Source: Streptomyces sp. NBC_01217
GTDB lineage: Bacteria; Actinomycetota; Actinomycetes; Streptomycetales; Streptomycetaceae
DNA: 64,000 nt
Direction: 5' to 3'
Assembly: GCF_035994185.1 (NCBI RefSeq)
Contig: NZ_CP108538.1
Span: 3,938,501 to 4,002,500 of the forward strand
The notes below the pieces were generated by a model. The model saw nothing but the letters and a program-made list of their open reading frames with translations. It had not been told where the DNA came from and made no database searches. Positions within the stretch are counted from its first letter, which is position 1. Every line of letters starts with the position of its first letter. The translations under genes and the position numbers were made by a program. Below, one piece after another: positions 49,643 through 57,587 of the stretch.

Positions 49643-50409
49643 GCCGGCATCACGGCGGGCATGTCCCCGTCAGGTCCTTTTCTGCTGGCTGCGGCCGCGC
49701 GCACGGGGGGTGCGCCCGGGTCGTCCGAGCCGCTCTCGGCGGCGTCCTCGCCGGCCTTGCGCTGCTCGTGGAAGGCGAGGATCTGCAGCTCGATGGAGAG
49801 GTCGACCTTGCGGACGTCGACGCCGTCGGGCACGGAGAGCACCGTCGGCGCGAAGTTCAGGATGGAGGTGACACCCGCGGCGACGAGCCGGTCGCAGACC
49901 TGCTGCGCGGCACCGGCGGGGGTCGAGATGACGCCGATCGACACCCCGTTGTCGCTGACGATCTTCTCCAGATCGTCGGCGTGCTGCACGGGGATGCCGG
50001 CGACGGGCGTTCCGGCCATCGCCGGGTCGGCGTCGATCAGTGCGGCGACCCGGAAGCCGCGGGAGGCGAAACCGCCGTAGTTGGCGAGCGCGGCGCCGAG
50101 GTTACCGATACCGACGATCACGACCGGCCAGTCCTGGGTGAGCCCGAGCTCGCGGGAGATCTGGTAGACGAGATACTCGACGTCGTACCCGACTCCGCGC
50201 GTTCCGTAGGACCCGAGGTAGCTGAAGTCCTTGCGCAGCTTGGCGGAGTTGACCCCCGCCGCCGCGGCGAGCTCCTCGGACGAGACCGTGGGGACCGAGC
50301 GCTCGGAGAGCGCGGTCAGTGCGCGCAGATACAGCGGAAGCCGGGCGACGGTGGCCTCGGGAATTCCTCGGCTACGGGTCGCCGGTCGGTGATTTCGGCC
50401 AGTTGCCAC
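49639..50409 (-). CDS. rex: Redox-sensing transcriptional repressor Rex
   Basis: A protein of 256 residues. The N-terminal winged helix (PLYLRALTALSERSVPTVSSEELAAAAGVNSAKLRKDFSYLG, residues about 25-66) contacts DNA. The Rossmann domain VVIVGIGNLGAALANYGGF (GxGxxG at 100-105) senses NADH/NAD+. High NADH releases Rex from ROP sites. GTG 50409 has GCAGGAG ahead. The Ala/Pro-rich C-terminal tail is typical of Streptomyces. It is the first gene of rex-hemA-hemC-hemD and preceded by its own operator. Confidence 0.97.
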   Translation of the reverse strand: MATGRNHRPATRSRGIPEATVARLPLYLRALTALSERSVPTVSSEELAAAAGVNSAKLRKDFSYLGSYGTRGVGYDVEYLVYQISRELGLTQDWPVVIVGIGNLGAALANYGGFASRGFRVAALIDADPAMAGTPVAGIPVQHADDLEKIVSDNGVSIGVISTPAGAAQQVCDRLVAAGVTSILNFAPTVLSVPDGVDVRKVDLSIELQILAFHEQRKAGEDAAESGSDDPGAPPVRAAAASRKGPDGDMPAVMPA

Positions 50410-50483
50410 GGTGCTCCTGCGGGATGAGCGGGGCTGCAGGCGGCCGTACGTCCCAAGGCCGCCCCGTCGAATGCAGGCTATGT

Positions 50484-50505
50484 CTTTGTGAACGCGTGCA
50501 CAAAG
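50484..50505. promoter_or_regulatory. Rex operator (ROP)
   Basis: TGTGAACGCGTGCACA at 50487-50502, flanked by extending TTT/AAA, forms the 22-base palindrome CTTTGTG-N8-CACAAAG. It matches the known Rex consensus TGTGAACNNNTTCACA closely, 75 bases upstream of rex. It allows NADH-dependent autoregulation of rex-hemACD, as reported for S. coelicolor. Confidence 0.93.
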
Positions 50506-50521
50506 ATGGTGTCCGTTTTGT

Positions 50522-50538
50522 CCGGTCAAAGTGACCGG
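50522..50538. promoter_or_regulatory. Second palindrome upstream of the rex operator
   Basis: CCGGTCAAAGTGACCGG is a perfect 7-base inverted repeat with a 3-base centre, 16 bases beyond the ROP. It does not match Rex. It may be the site of a second regulator of the hem operon or of the divergent region. Confidence 0.45.
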
Positions 50539-50680
50539 GGTCACGCGCATCCGTTGCGCGATCCCGGAACCAAGGATCGCATCAGCCCGTTGCAGGTCCG
50601 AAGGGGGCAAAGCGGTACACACTCCTCACAGCCACTCCCCCGAGACCACTCAAAACGCCCACGATGGTAACCGCGTTCGC

Positions 50681-50956
50681 CTAGGAGCGCAGTGCGTCGC
50701 GCAGCCTCACGGGATCCACCCGCCAGAACGTGTGCTGTTCGTCATCGATCAGGACGACCGGAATCTGCTCCCAGTACGCCCGGTGCAGCTCCTCGTCCTG
50801 GGTGATGTCCTTCTCCTCCCAGGACGCACCGGTCTCCGCACACACCTCCCGCACCACTGCCCTCGCGCCGTCACAGAGGTGACATCCGGGCTTCCCGACC
50901 AGGGTCACCACCCGGTCCGCGGGCTTCTTCTTCATACGTCGCAACAGGGCACTCAT
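50681..50956 (-). CDS. Glutaredoxin-like protein
   Basis: A protein of 91 residues with a thioredoxin fold: VVTLVGKPGCHLCDGARAVV, with the CxxC pair at Cys 25 and 28, a cis-Pro in QIPVVLID, and EWEEKD-type helix spacing. It is the DUF836/glutaredoxin-like group. It lies beside rex, separated by the 271-base rex regulatory region. The reductant (mycothiol is the actinobacterial thiol) is unproven. Confidence 0.9.
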   Translation of the reverse strand: MSALLRRMKKKPADRVVTLVGKPGCHLCDGARAVVREVCAETGASWEEKDITQDEELHRAYWEQIPVVLIDDEQHTFWRVDPVRLRDALRS

Positions 50957-51149
50957 GCCCCCATTCTGCGCCGCGCAGGACCGGCAGTCCGCGCCGGAAC
51001 GGGCCGGAACAGGACAGGTTCCCCCTCGATCCGCGACACCTCACCCAATACGCCCCGAATCGCCCGTTTAACACATCCGCAGCCGAGAGTTCACGGCACG
51101 GCATCCCGGCAGGTCCGGAAGGGCCGAACCGACTGGCTATGCTCACGCC

Positions 51150-52064
51150 ATGGCCGCTCTTGGATGGCTCACACCCCGTAGGCGCCCCGCGACAGCACGG
51201 AGCGTGCTGGCAGGCGAGGCAGCAGCTGAGGCAGCGCGGAAGTCCTCCCTCCCCACCGGCACGTCCGAGGAGGCGCCCTTCCCCGTCGTCGGCGACGAAC
51301 GGGCCGCCGCCTTCTTCGACCTGGACAACACCGTGATGCAGGGCGCAGCGATCTTCCACTTCGGCCGCGGTCTGTACAAGCGGAAGTTCTTCCAGCGCCG
51401 CGAGCTGACCCGGTTCGCCTGGCAGCAGGCCTGGTTCCGACTGGCCGGCGTCGAGGACCCGGAGCACATGCAGGACGCCCGCGACAGCGCCCTGTCCATC
51501 GTCAAGGGCCACCGCGTCTCCGAGCTGATGTCCATCGGCGAGGAGATCTACGACGAGTACATGGCCGACCGCATCTGGCCCGGCACCCGCGCCCTCGCCC
51601 AGGCCCACCTCGACGCCGGACAGCGCGTCTGGCTGGTCACCGCCGCCCCGGTGGAGACCGCCACGATCATCGCCCGCCGCCTCGGCCTGACCGGCGCGCT
51701 CGGCACGGTCGCCGAATCCGTAGACGGCGTCTACACCGGCCGCCTGGTCGGCGAGCCGCTGCACGGCCCCGCGAAGGCCGAGGCGGTCCGCGCCCTGGCC
51801 GCGGCCGAGGGCCTGGACCTCGACCGCTGCGCCGCGTACAGCGACTCGCACAACGACATCCCGATGCTGTCCCTGGTCGGACATCCGTACGCGATCAACC
51901 CGGACTCCAAGCTCCGCAAGCACGCCCGCGCGCTCGACTGGCGGCTGCGGGACTACCGGACGGGCCGCAAGGCCGCCAAGGTCGGCATCCCGGCCGCGGC
52001 CGGCGTCGGCGCACTCGCGGGCGGCACCGCCGCCGCCGTCGCCCTGCACCGCCGCCGTCGCTGA
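51150..52064 (+). CDS. HAD-IB family phosphatase with C-terminal membrane segment
   Basis: A protein of 304 residues. The HAD nucleophile motif is AAFFDLDNTVMQG (Asp 57, Asp 59), the cap is helical (HFGRGLYKRKFFQRRELTRF), and motif IV is in YSDSHNDIPML. The pattern fits the SerB/CicA-type HAD-IB group. A C-terminal helix (VGIPAAAGVGALAGGTAAAVAL, about 278-299) anchors it to the membrane. It is divergent from the glutaredoxin gene and upstream of bldN. Confidence 0.9.
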   Translation: MAALGWLTPRRRPATARSVLAGEAAAEAARKSSLPTGTSEEAPFPVVGDERAAAFFDLDNTVMQGAAIFHFGRGLYKRKFFQRRELTRFAWQQAWFRLAGVEDPEHMQDARDSALSIVKGHRVSELMSIGEEIYDEYMADRIWPGTRALAQAHLDAGQRVWLVTAAPVETATIIARRLGLTGALGTVAESVDGVYTGRLVGEPLHGPAKAEAVRALAAAEGLDLDRCAAYSDSHNDIPMLSLVGHPYAINPDSKLRKHARALDWRLRDYRTGRKAAKVGIPAAAGVGALAGGTAAAVALHRRRR

Positions 52065-52400
52065 CGCACATTCGTTCGCGCCACGCCCGGCGGCCTGCCG
52101 CCAATCGGGACCCCTTACCCACCGACCGCTCCCGCCAGTCGGATTGCTCGCACCCGACCACAACCCGTCGCGCTCATAGGCAGATCACGAAGTAATCCGA
52201 TCAATAACCGGTCACGATGTGCTACTTGATGCATCGAATAGTCGCTACAGAAGCGACGTAATCGATGATTTGAGCAACTGGGTGTAGCACTGCCTGTACG
52301 AAGCGTTATTCTCCTCAGACGCATTCCGGAACCCCCCACTCACTACGACGAGTGACGGTTTCGCACTGCACGTGATGGAAGCTCTGCCTCTGGGAGTCCC
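52065..52400 (+). promoter_or_regulatory. 336-base upstream region of bldN
   Basis: No ORF of note is seen. The stretch 52190-52320 is less GC-rich than its surroundings. Visible elements are GTCGCT-ACAGA-AGCGAC (52241-52257) and TCACT-N6-AGTGA (52340-52355), the latter a loose match to BldD-type half-sites, which occur at bldN in other Streptomyces. Assignment is tentative. Confidence 0.5.
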
Positions 52401-53177
52401 GTGTACCCACACGTCGGGGTTGACGCCTCGGGCCTGGCTACGCTGCGCGCAACGGTCGCCGACCGCTTGCGCGGCTTCGTCCCCACCGCGTACGCCGTAC
52501 CCGCATTCGCCGCCCCTGCACCTGTCGGCCCTTGCTACGCCCTGGCCGAACGCGGTGCAGCGGTCGGAAGACGCAGCAACCGCGGCGCAACAACCACGTC
52601 CACCGTTCGTCGGCCGACCGCCGACAGCGACAGCGCGCGCATGATGGATCTCGTCGAGCGCGCACAGGCCGGCGAGGCCGACGCCTTCGGCCGCCTCTAC
52701 GACCAGTACAGCGACACCGTGTACCGCTACATCTACTACCGCGTGGGCGGCAAGGCGACGGCGGAGGACCTCACCAGTGAGACCTTCCTGCGCGCCCTGC
52801 GCCGCATCTCCACGTTCACCTGGCAGGGCCGCGACTTCGGCGCCTGGCTGGTCACGATCGCCCGCAACCTCGTCGCCGACCACTTCAAGTCCAGCCGCTT
52901 CCGGCTGGAAGTGACCACCGGCGAAATGCTCGACGCCAACGAGGTCGAGCGCAGCCCCGAGGACTCCGTCCTGGAGTCCCTCTCCAACGCCGCACTGCTG
53001 CAGGCCGTGCGCCGACTCAACCCCCAGCAGCAGGAATGCGTGACCCTGCGTTTCCTGCAGGGCCTCTCGGTCGCCGAAACCGCCCGGGTCATGGGCAAGA
53101 ACGAGGGCGCGATCAAGACCCTGCAGTACCGCGCCGTCCGCACCCTGGCCCGGCTCCTTCCGGACGATGCCCGCTGA
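52401..53177 (+). CDS. bldN: ECF sigma factor BldN
   Basis: A developmental sigma factor needed for aerial growth. The protein has 258 residues. An unusual N-terminal pro-region (residues 1 to about 80, MYPHVGVDASGLATLRATVADRL onward) is removed in S. coelicolor. Sigma region 2 is at about 81-165 (MMDLVERAQAGEADAFGRLYDQYSDTVYRY) and region 4 at about 190-255 (NPQQQECVTLRFLQGLSVAETARVMGKNEGAIKT). The start is GTG. It activates bldM and the chaplin and rodlin genes and is restrained by RsbN, encoded next. I recognise it from near-identity of the core with remembered S. coelicolor BldN. Confidence 0.97.
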   Translation: MYPHVGVDASGLATLRATVADRLRGFVPTAYAVPAFAAPAPVGPCYALAERGAAVGRRSNRGATTTSTVRRPTADSDSARMMDLVERAQAGEADAFGRLYDQYSDTVYRYIYYRVGGKATAEDLTSETFLRALRRISTFTWQGRDFGAWLVTIARNLVADHFKSSRFRLEVTTGEMLDANEVERSPEDSVLESLSNAALLQAVRRLNPQQQECVTLRFLQGLSVAETARVMGKNEGAIKTLQYRAVRTLARLLPDDAR

Positions 53178-53243
53178 CCTCACCCCCGGCCGAATCACTC
53201 TCGGCGATATGCTCAACACGCACTGGTCCGATCATCCTTCTTG

Positions 53244-53272
53244 CGTAACCCAAGTGCCGCGCCCCTCGTTGT
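53244..53272 (+). promoter_or_regulatory. Candidate sigma-BldN promoter of rsbN
   Basis: CGTAAC (53244-53249), a 17-base spacer and CGTTGT (53267-53272) match the sigma-BldN consensus (CGTAAC, 16-17 bases, CGTTGA) in all but the last position. It lies 131 bases upstream of the rsbN start. It would make a negative feedback loop in which BldN drives its own anti-sigma factor. Confidence 0.85.
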
Positions 53273-53402
53273 GCCGGTTGCAGGCCCCCTGTCGTCACCC
53301 CATGTCCGCCGACACTCACTCTTTCGTGTGGAGGCGCTCAAGGTGTGCAACCTTCCGGACCCTCAGGGGAGTCGACCGTCATGACGAGAGGAGGTGCCGC
53401 CA

Positions 53403-54590
53403 GTGATCGCAAACGTTTCGGCACACCGGCGGGCGAACGCCTTCGCCCAGGCCGTGGAGGAGCAGTCGCTCCACGGTGCGGCGGCCGTACAGCCCGAGGA
53501 ACCGGCCGAACAGGCCGACCACGGACCGCTGTTGGCCCTGGCGAACGGCCTCGGCGAGCTACCGCGGCCGGAGTTGGATCCCGAAGTCAAAGTGGTGCAG
53601 CGAGCCCAGCTCGTCGCCGCCATGGAGGCCATGTTCGCCGAGGGCGGTGCGTCCTCGGGCCCTACGGTGCCCGAACAGCGGACCAAGGGGGCCCACCGGG
53701 CCTCCCCGCTCCGGAAATTCCGTCCGCGTTCACGCTGGACGAAGGGTCTCGCGGCCGGCGGGCTCACCGTCGGTGTGGCCGCGGGAGCCTTCGGCGGAGT
53801 GGCCGCTGCCAGTTCCGACGCCCTGCCGGGTGATTCGCTGTACGGGCTCAAGCGCGGCATGGAGGACATCCAGCTCGGCATGGCCAGCGGCGACGCCGAC
53901 CGGGGCGAGGTCTACCTCGACCAGGCGTCGACCCGGCTCAGCGAAGCCCGCAGGCTGATGGAGCGCACCCGCTCCGGCGATCTGGACCACGAACAGCTCG
54001 GCGAGGTCAGGCGCACGCTCAACGGCATGACGCACGACGCCACCGAGGGCCACCGCCTGCTCCACGCCGCCTACCAGCGCAACGGCGCCATCGGCCCGAT
54101 CCAGACCCTGGAATCCTTCTCCCGCTCGCACCGCGGCAGCTGGAGCAGCCTGCGCGACCGGCTGCCCGTGCAGCTGACCGATGTCGGCGAACAGGTCAGC
54201 TCGGTCTTCGACGCCATAGACGAAGAGGTCGGACCGCTGCAGTCGCTGCTGCCCCGCACCCCGGACAGAAGCGGCGATTCACAGCAGTCCGACGGTTCGG
54301 AACAGGGCACGGGATCGTCCCCCACGGACCGGTCCGAGCCCTCGTCACCGGACGCCTCACAGGGCCCGGGCGACAGCGCCTCGCCCCACCCGTCGACCTC
54401 CGGCAGCAGTCCGTCCGACGGCCTGATCACCGGCGGTACGGACGGACTGCTCGACACCCCGCCGCCGGGCAGCACCCCGTCCGACGACGGCCGGATCAGC
54501 CCCCCGTCCCCCCCGGACGTCACACTGCCCCCGCTCCTCCCCGGCCTGCTCCCGGGCCTGGGAATCCACGGCGAGGACCTGGACGACTGA
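53403..54590 (+). CDS. rsbN: Anti-sigma factor RsbN
   Basis: A membrane-anchored antagonist of BldN. The protein has 395 residues. The cytoplasmic anti-sigma domain is at about 1-85 (VSAHRRANAFAQAVEEQS), with a basic stretch SPLRKFRPRSRWTK and one transmembrane helix at about 115-137. The extracytoplasmic part starts as a DUF5667-like region (DALPGDSLYGLKRGMEDIQLGM) and ends in a Ser/Pro/Asp/Gly-rich tail. GTG 53403 has GAGGAGG at correct spacing. Adjacency to bldN and the promoter above support the assignment. Confidence 0.93.
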   Translation: MIANVSAHRRANAFAQAVEEQSLHGAAAVQPEEPAEQADHGPLLALANGLGELPRPELDPEVKVVQRAQLVAAMEAMFAEGGASSGPTVPEQRTKGAHRASPLRKFRPRSRWTKGLAAGGLTVGVAAGAFGGVAAASSDALPGDSLYGLKRGMEDIQLGMASGDADRGEVYLDQASTRLSEARRLMERTRSGDLDHEQLGEVRRTLNGMTHDATEGHRLLHAAYQRNGAIGPIQTLESFSRSHRGSWSSLRDRLPVQLTDVGEQVSSVFDAIDEEVGPLQSLLPRTPDRSGDSQQSDGSEQGTGSSPTDRSEPSSPDASQGPGDSASPHPSTSGSSPSDGLITGGTDGLLDTPPPGSTPSDDGRISPPSPPDVTLPPLLPGLLPGLGIHGEDLDD

Positions 54591-54598
54591 CGAACGCG

Positions 54599-54634
54599 AT
54601 CGCCGGACGGGCAGAACCAAGCCCGTCCGGCGAT
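54599..54634. terminator. Perfect 14-bp hairpin, same dispersed repeat as at 6777
   Basis: ATCGCCGGACGGGC (54599-54612) pairs with GCCCGTCCGGCGAT (54621-54634), with an 8-base loop, between convergent rsbN and the acyltransferase. A partial third arm (AAGCCCGTGCGGCG) follows at about 54641. Confidence 0.82.
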
Positions 54635-54654
54635 TGAATCAAGCCCGTGCGGCG

Positions 54655-55725
54655 TCAGAAGAACACCGACCTCCGCTGCACCAGCAACTTGTACAGCGTG
54701 TGCTGAATCTGCTCCCGCACCTGATCCGTCAGATTGAACATCAGCATCGGATCCTCCGCCGCCTCCACCGGATACCCACTCGTGGAAATCGGCTCCCCGA
54801 ACTGAATCGTCCACTTCGTCGGCAACGGCACCGCCCCGAGCGGCCCCAGCCAGGGAAACGTCGGCGTGATCGGGAAGTACGGAAAGCCCAGCAGCCGCGC
54901 CAGCGTCTTCGAGTTGCCGATCATCGGGTAGATCTCCTCCGCCCCCACGATCGAGCACGGAACGATCGGCACCCCGGCCCGCAGCGCCGTGGAGACGAAG
55001 CCGCCCCGCCCGAAGCGCTGCAGCTTGTACCGCTCGCCGAACGGCTTGCCGATGCCCTTGAAGCCCTCCGGCATCACGCCGACGACCTCGCCTTGCCGCA
55101 GCAGCCGCTCCGCGTCCTCCGCGCAGGCCAGTGTGTGACCGGCCTTGCGGGCAAGCTCGTTGACCACCGGCAGCATGAAGACGAGATCGGCGGCGAGCAG
55201 CCGCAGATGCCGCCCCGCCGGATGGTTGTCGTGCACGGCGACCTGGAGCATCAGCCCGTCCAGCGGCAGCGTCCCCGAGTGGTTGGACACGATGAGAGCC
55301 CCGCCCTCGGACGGAATGTTCTCGATGCCCTTCACCTCGACCCGGAAGTACTTCTCGTACACCGGCCGCAGCATCGACATCAGGACCTGATCGGTCAGCT
55401 CCTTGTCGTATCCGAACTCGTCGACCTCGTACTCACCGGTGACCCGCCGCCGCAGGAACGCGAGCCCGCCCGCGATCCGCCGGTCCCAGCCGCCGCTCCC
55501 GGCCCCCTCCAGGGGCTGCCCGGCCTGCTGGGGCTCCTCCTGCGGCAGCGAGGCGTCCTGCTGCCCGGGAAGCGCGCTGACGGCCGCAGTCCCGACCACA
55601 GAGGCCGCCGCGGGCCCCTGGCCCCGGCTGCTGCCGCCCCCCGCGGACCGGCGTCGCGCGGAGCGCGATGAGCCGCCCGACCGCGAACGGTCGTCGTCGA
55701 ACGGAATGACCTTGGCATCCGCCAT
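54655..55725 (-). CDS. Lysophospholipid acyltransferase family protein (PlsC-like)
   Basis: A protein of 356 residues. A Ser/Gly-rich disordered N-terminus extends to about residue 90. The acyltransferase domain then has the HX4D-type motif ALIVSNHSGTLPLD and the later VVGVMPEGFKGIGKP and PIVPCSIVG. It transfers acyl groups to a glycerophosphate or similar acceptor at the membrane. It overlaps no gene; an epimerase gene follows on the same strand 15 bases upstream, so they may be one transcript. Confidence 0.87.
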   Translation of the reverse strand: MADAKVIPFDDDRSRSGGSSRSARRRSAGGGSSRGQGPAAASVVGTAAVSALPGQQDASLPQEEPQQAGQPLEGAGSGGWDRRIAGGLAFLRRRVTGEYEVDEFGYDKELTDQVLMSMLRPVYEKYFRVEVKGIENIPSEGGALIVSNHSGTLPLDGLMLQVAVHDNHPAGRHLRLLAADLVFMLPVVNELARKAGHTLACAEDAERLLRQGEVVGVMPEGFKGIGKPFGERYKLQRFGRGGFVSTALRAGVPIVPCSIVGAEEIYPMIGNSKTLARLLGFPYFPITPTFPWLGPLGAVPLPTKWTIQFGEPISTSGYPVEAAEDPMLMFNLTDQVREQIQHTLYKLLVQRRSVFF

Positions 55726-55740
55726 CGTCGATGCGCTCCT

Positions 55741-56835
55741 CTACCTGGCGCTGGGGGCCGGGCGTGTGTCGCCCGCCCCGGTGATCCCCGGGACTTCGCC
55801 ACCCGGCCGGGCGAACGGCATCGCGGCCAGCCGGTCGACCGCCCTGCCCACCGCCTCGGGCGGCAGCAGTCCCGGCCCCTGACTGCGCGCGAACTCCGCG
55901 AACGTCTGAGCAGTACTGAACTCCGGGTGGAAACCGAGGGTCTCGCGCATCTGCACGGTGGAGACCACCCGGCCGTGGGTGAGCAGCCGGATCTGCTCCG
56001 GCGAGAAGTCCGTCATGCCGACCGTACGCAGCGCCTGGCCGACCCAGGTGACGGCGGGCAGCAGCAACGGCATCGTGGGCCGCCCCAGCCGCCGCGAGCA
56101 CTGCGAGAGCAGCAGCACGCCGTCCCCCGCGATGTTGAAGGTGCCGCTGTTCAGCGTGGAGCGCCTCGGTTCGCGCGAGGCGATCCCCAGGACGTCGACG
56201 ACATCGTCCTCGTGCACGAACTGGAGCCGGGGGTCGTATCCGAACACCGTCGGCAGCACGGGCAGCGACAGATAGTCGGCGAGCGGAGAATCGGCCTTGG
56301 GCCCCAGGATGTTCGCGAACCTGAGCACGCACACGGCGACGTCCGGCCGGCGGCGGGCGAAGCCCCGTACGTACCCCTCGACCTCCACCACGTCCTTGGC
56401 GAAGCCCCCGCTCGGCAGGGACTTGGGCGGGGTGGTCTCGGTGAAGACCGCCGGATCGCGGGGCGCGGAGCCGTACACGTTCGTACTGGACTTGATCACC
56501 AGCCGCCGCACGCTCGGCGCCTTCTGGCAGGCCCCGAGCAGCTGCATGGTGCCGATGACGTTGGTCTCCTTGACCGTCGTCCGGCCGCCCGTGCCGACCG
56601 ACTTGGCGGAGACGTCCAGATGGACGACCGTGTCGACGGAGTGCTCGGCGAGGACTCTGGCGATCGCGGGCTGACGGATGTCCGCGCGGACGAAGTCGGC
56701 GTCGCCCAGCTGGTGTCCGGGCGCGACCGCGTCGACGGCGATCACCCGGTCCACTTCCGGATCACGCTGGATGCGCCGCACGAAGCGGCCGCCCAGCTGC
56801 CTGGCCGCTCCGGTGACCAGCACGACCTTCCCCAA
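55741..56835 (-). CDS. NAD-dependent epimerase/dehydratase family protein
   Basis: An extended SDR of 364 residues. The cofactor site is VVLVTGAARQLGGRFVRRI (a GxxxxxG variant of GxxGxxG), followed by HLDVSA. The typical YxxxK is replaced: SSTNVYGSAP lacks the expected catalytic Tyr-Lys pair, so catalysis is uncertain. The rest shows the epimerase pattern (VLRFANILGP, DVV). It sits with the acyltransferase gene, a common Streptomyces pairing near bldN. Confidence 0.86.
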   Translation of the reverse strand: MGKVVLVTGAARQLGGRFVRRIQRDPEVDRVIAVDAVAPGHQLGDADFVRADIRQPAIARVLAEHSVDTVVHLDVSAKSVGTGGRTTVKETNVIGTMQLLGACQKAPSVRRLVIKSSTNVYGSAPRDPAVFTETTPPKSLPSGGFAKDVVEVEGYVRGFARRRPDVAVCVLRFANILGPKADSPLADYLSLPVLPTVFGYDPRLQFVHEDDVVDVLGIASREPRRSTLNSGTFNIAGDGVLLLSQCSRRLGRPTMPLLLPAVTWVGQALRTVGMTDFSPEQIRLLTHGRVVSTVQMRETLGFHPEFSTAQTFAEFARSQGPGLLPPEAVGRAVDRLAAMPFARPGGEVPGITGAGDTRPAPSAR

Positions 56836-56981
56836 GATCAGCGCCTTCCGTCGAAAGGTTTCCCCTGGCCGTCACCGTAGCGGGTGGATGTTGCCCTGTG
56901 ATGACTGCGCGGCGGCCTTCTGCCGAGTCTTTGGCCCGAATGCGCGTACGCACCGCCCGCGACGTACCGCCCCGCAACGCG

Positions 56982-57018
56982 CCGCAGCCCTCCCGCCAGG
57001 TCGGCGGGAGGGCTGCGG
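56982..57018 (-). terminator. 16-bp hairpin after the bS22 gene
   Basis: CCGCAGCCCTCCCGCC (56982-56997) pairs with GGCGGGAGGGCTGCGG (57003-57018), with a 5-base loop, 20 bases past the minus-strand stop at 57038. Confidence 0.8.
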
Positions 57019-57037
57019 ATTCACGAACTGCGTTCGC

Positions 57038-57136
57038 CTACTTCTTGTTGCGACGCTGAACGCGCGTGCGCTTGAGCAGCTTGCGGTGCTTCTTCTTGGC
57101 CATCCGCTTACGCCGCTTCTTGATAACAGAGCCCAC
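57038..57136 (-). CDS. Small ribosomal protein bS22 (AURKAIP1/COX24-like)
   Basis: A protein of 32 residues that is about half Lys/Arg: [20 protein letters not shown], then [12 protein letters not shown]. This is the actinobacterial 30S protein bS22, missed by length-limited gene finders. The start is GTG 57136, the stop TAG 57038. It is followed by a strong hairpin and lies between the epimerase and the BdtA-like gene on the same strand. It binds 16S rRNA in mycobacterial structures. Confidence 0.93.
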   Translation of the reverse strand: MGSVIKKRRKRMAKKKHRKLLKRTRVQRRNKK

Positions 57137-57246
57137 GACTACCCTCGCTCACTTCTTCTTCACTGGTGCGGGGCGTCTGGGCCCACACGACCTACGTCGG
57201 CCTAGCCTACCCGCCACCGCGTGAGGGGCGTAATCCGAGGTGAACC

Positions 57247-57459
57247 TCAGGCGGACTCCACCCCCACGAAGGACTCGCGGAGATACTCGTGAACCGCTTG
57301 CTCCGGAACCCGGAAGGACCTGCCCACCCGGATCGCCGGCAGATGACCGCTGTGCACCAAGCGGTACACGGTCATCTTCGACACCCTCATGACCGAGGCG
57401 ACTTCCGCCACAGTCAGAAACTTGACCTCGTTGAGAGGCCTCTCGCTGCCAGCAGCCAT
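57247..57459 (-). CDS. Excisionase-fold (MerR-like) small DNA-binding protein, BdtA-like
   Basis: A protein of 70 residues, nearly all of it a winged helix-turn-helix: FLTVAEVASVMRVSKMTVYRLVHSGHLPAIRVGRSFRVPEQAVHEYL. ATG 57459 has AGGTGG ahead; upstream residues look non-coding. It resembles BldC-type and excisionase DNA-binding folds, and I associate it with BdtA, reported to affect aerial growth and antibiotic production in S. coelicolor. I am only moderately sure of that name. It stands beside the bldN region. Confidence 0.82.
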   Translation of the reverse strand: MAAGSERPLNEVKFLTVAEVASVMRVSKMTVYRLVHSGHLPAIRVGRSFRVPEQAVHEYLRESFVGVESA

Positions 57460-57587
57460 GACCCACCTGTACCTTCCGCACCGGACGCGCACCGGCTTCC
57501 CCTCCGGTGACTCTTCGTCGCTGTGCGCTCACTGCCCAGATTAGGGGCGTGTGATGCGAGTGGGGAAGAGGAGAGACGATCGGCCGC

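Noticed and set aside
52340..52355. Firm BldD box upstream of bldN
   Set aside because: Half-sites TCACT and AGTGA are present but the spacing is longer than the known consensus, so it is reported only as tentative within the upstream region.
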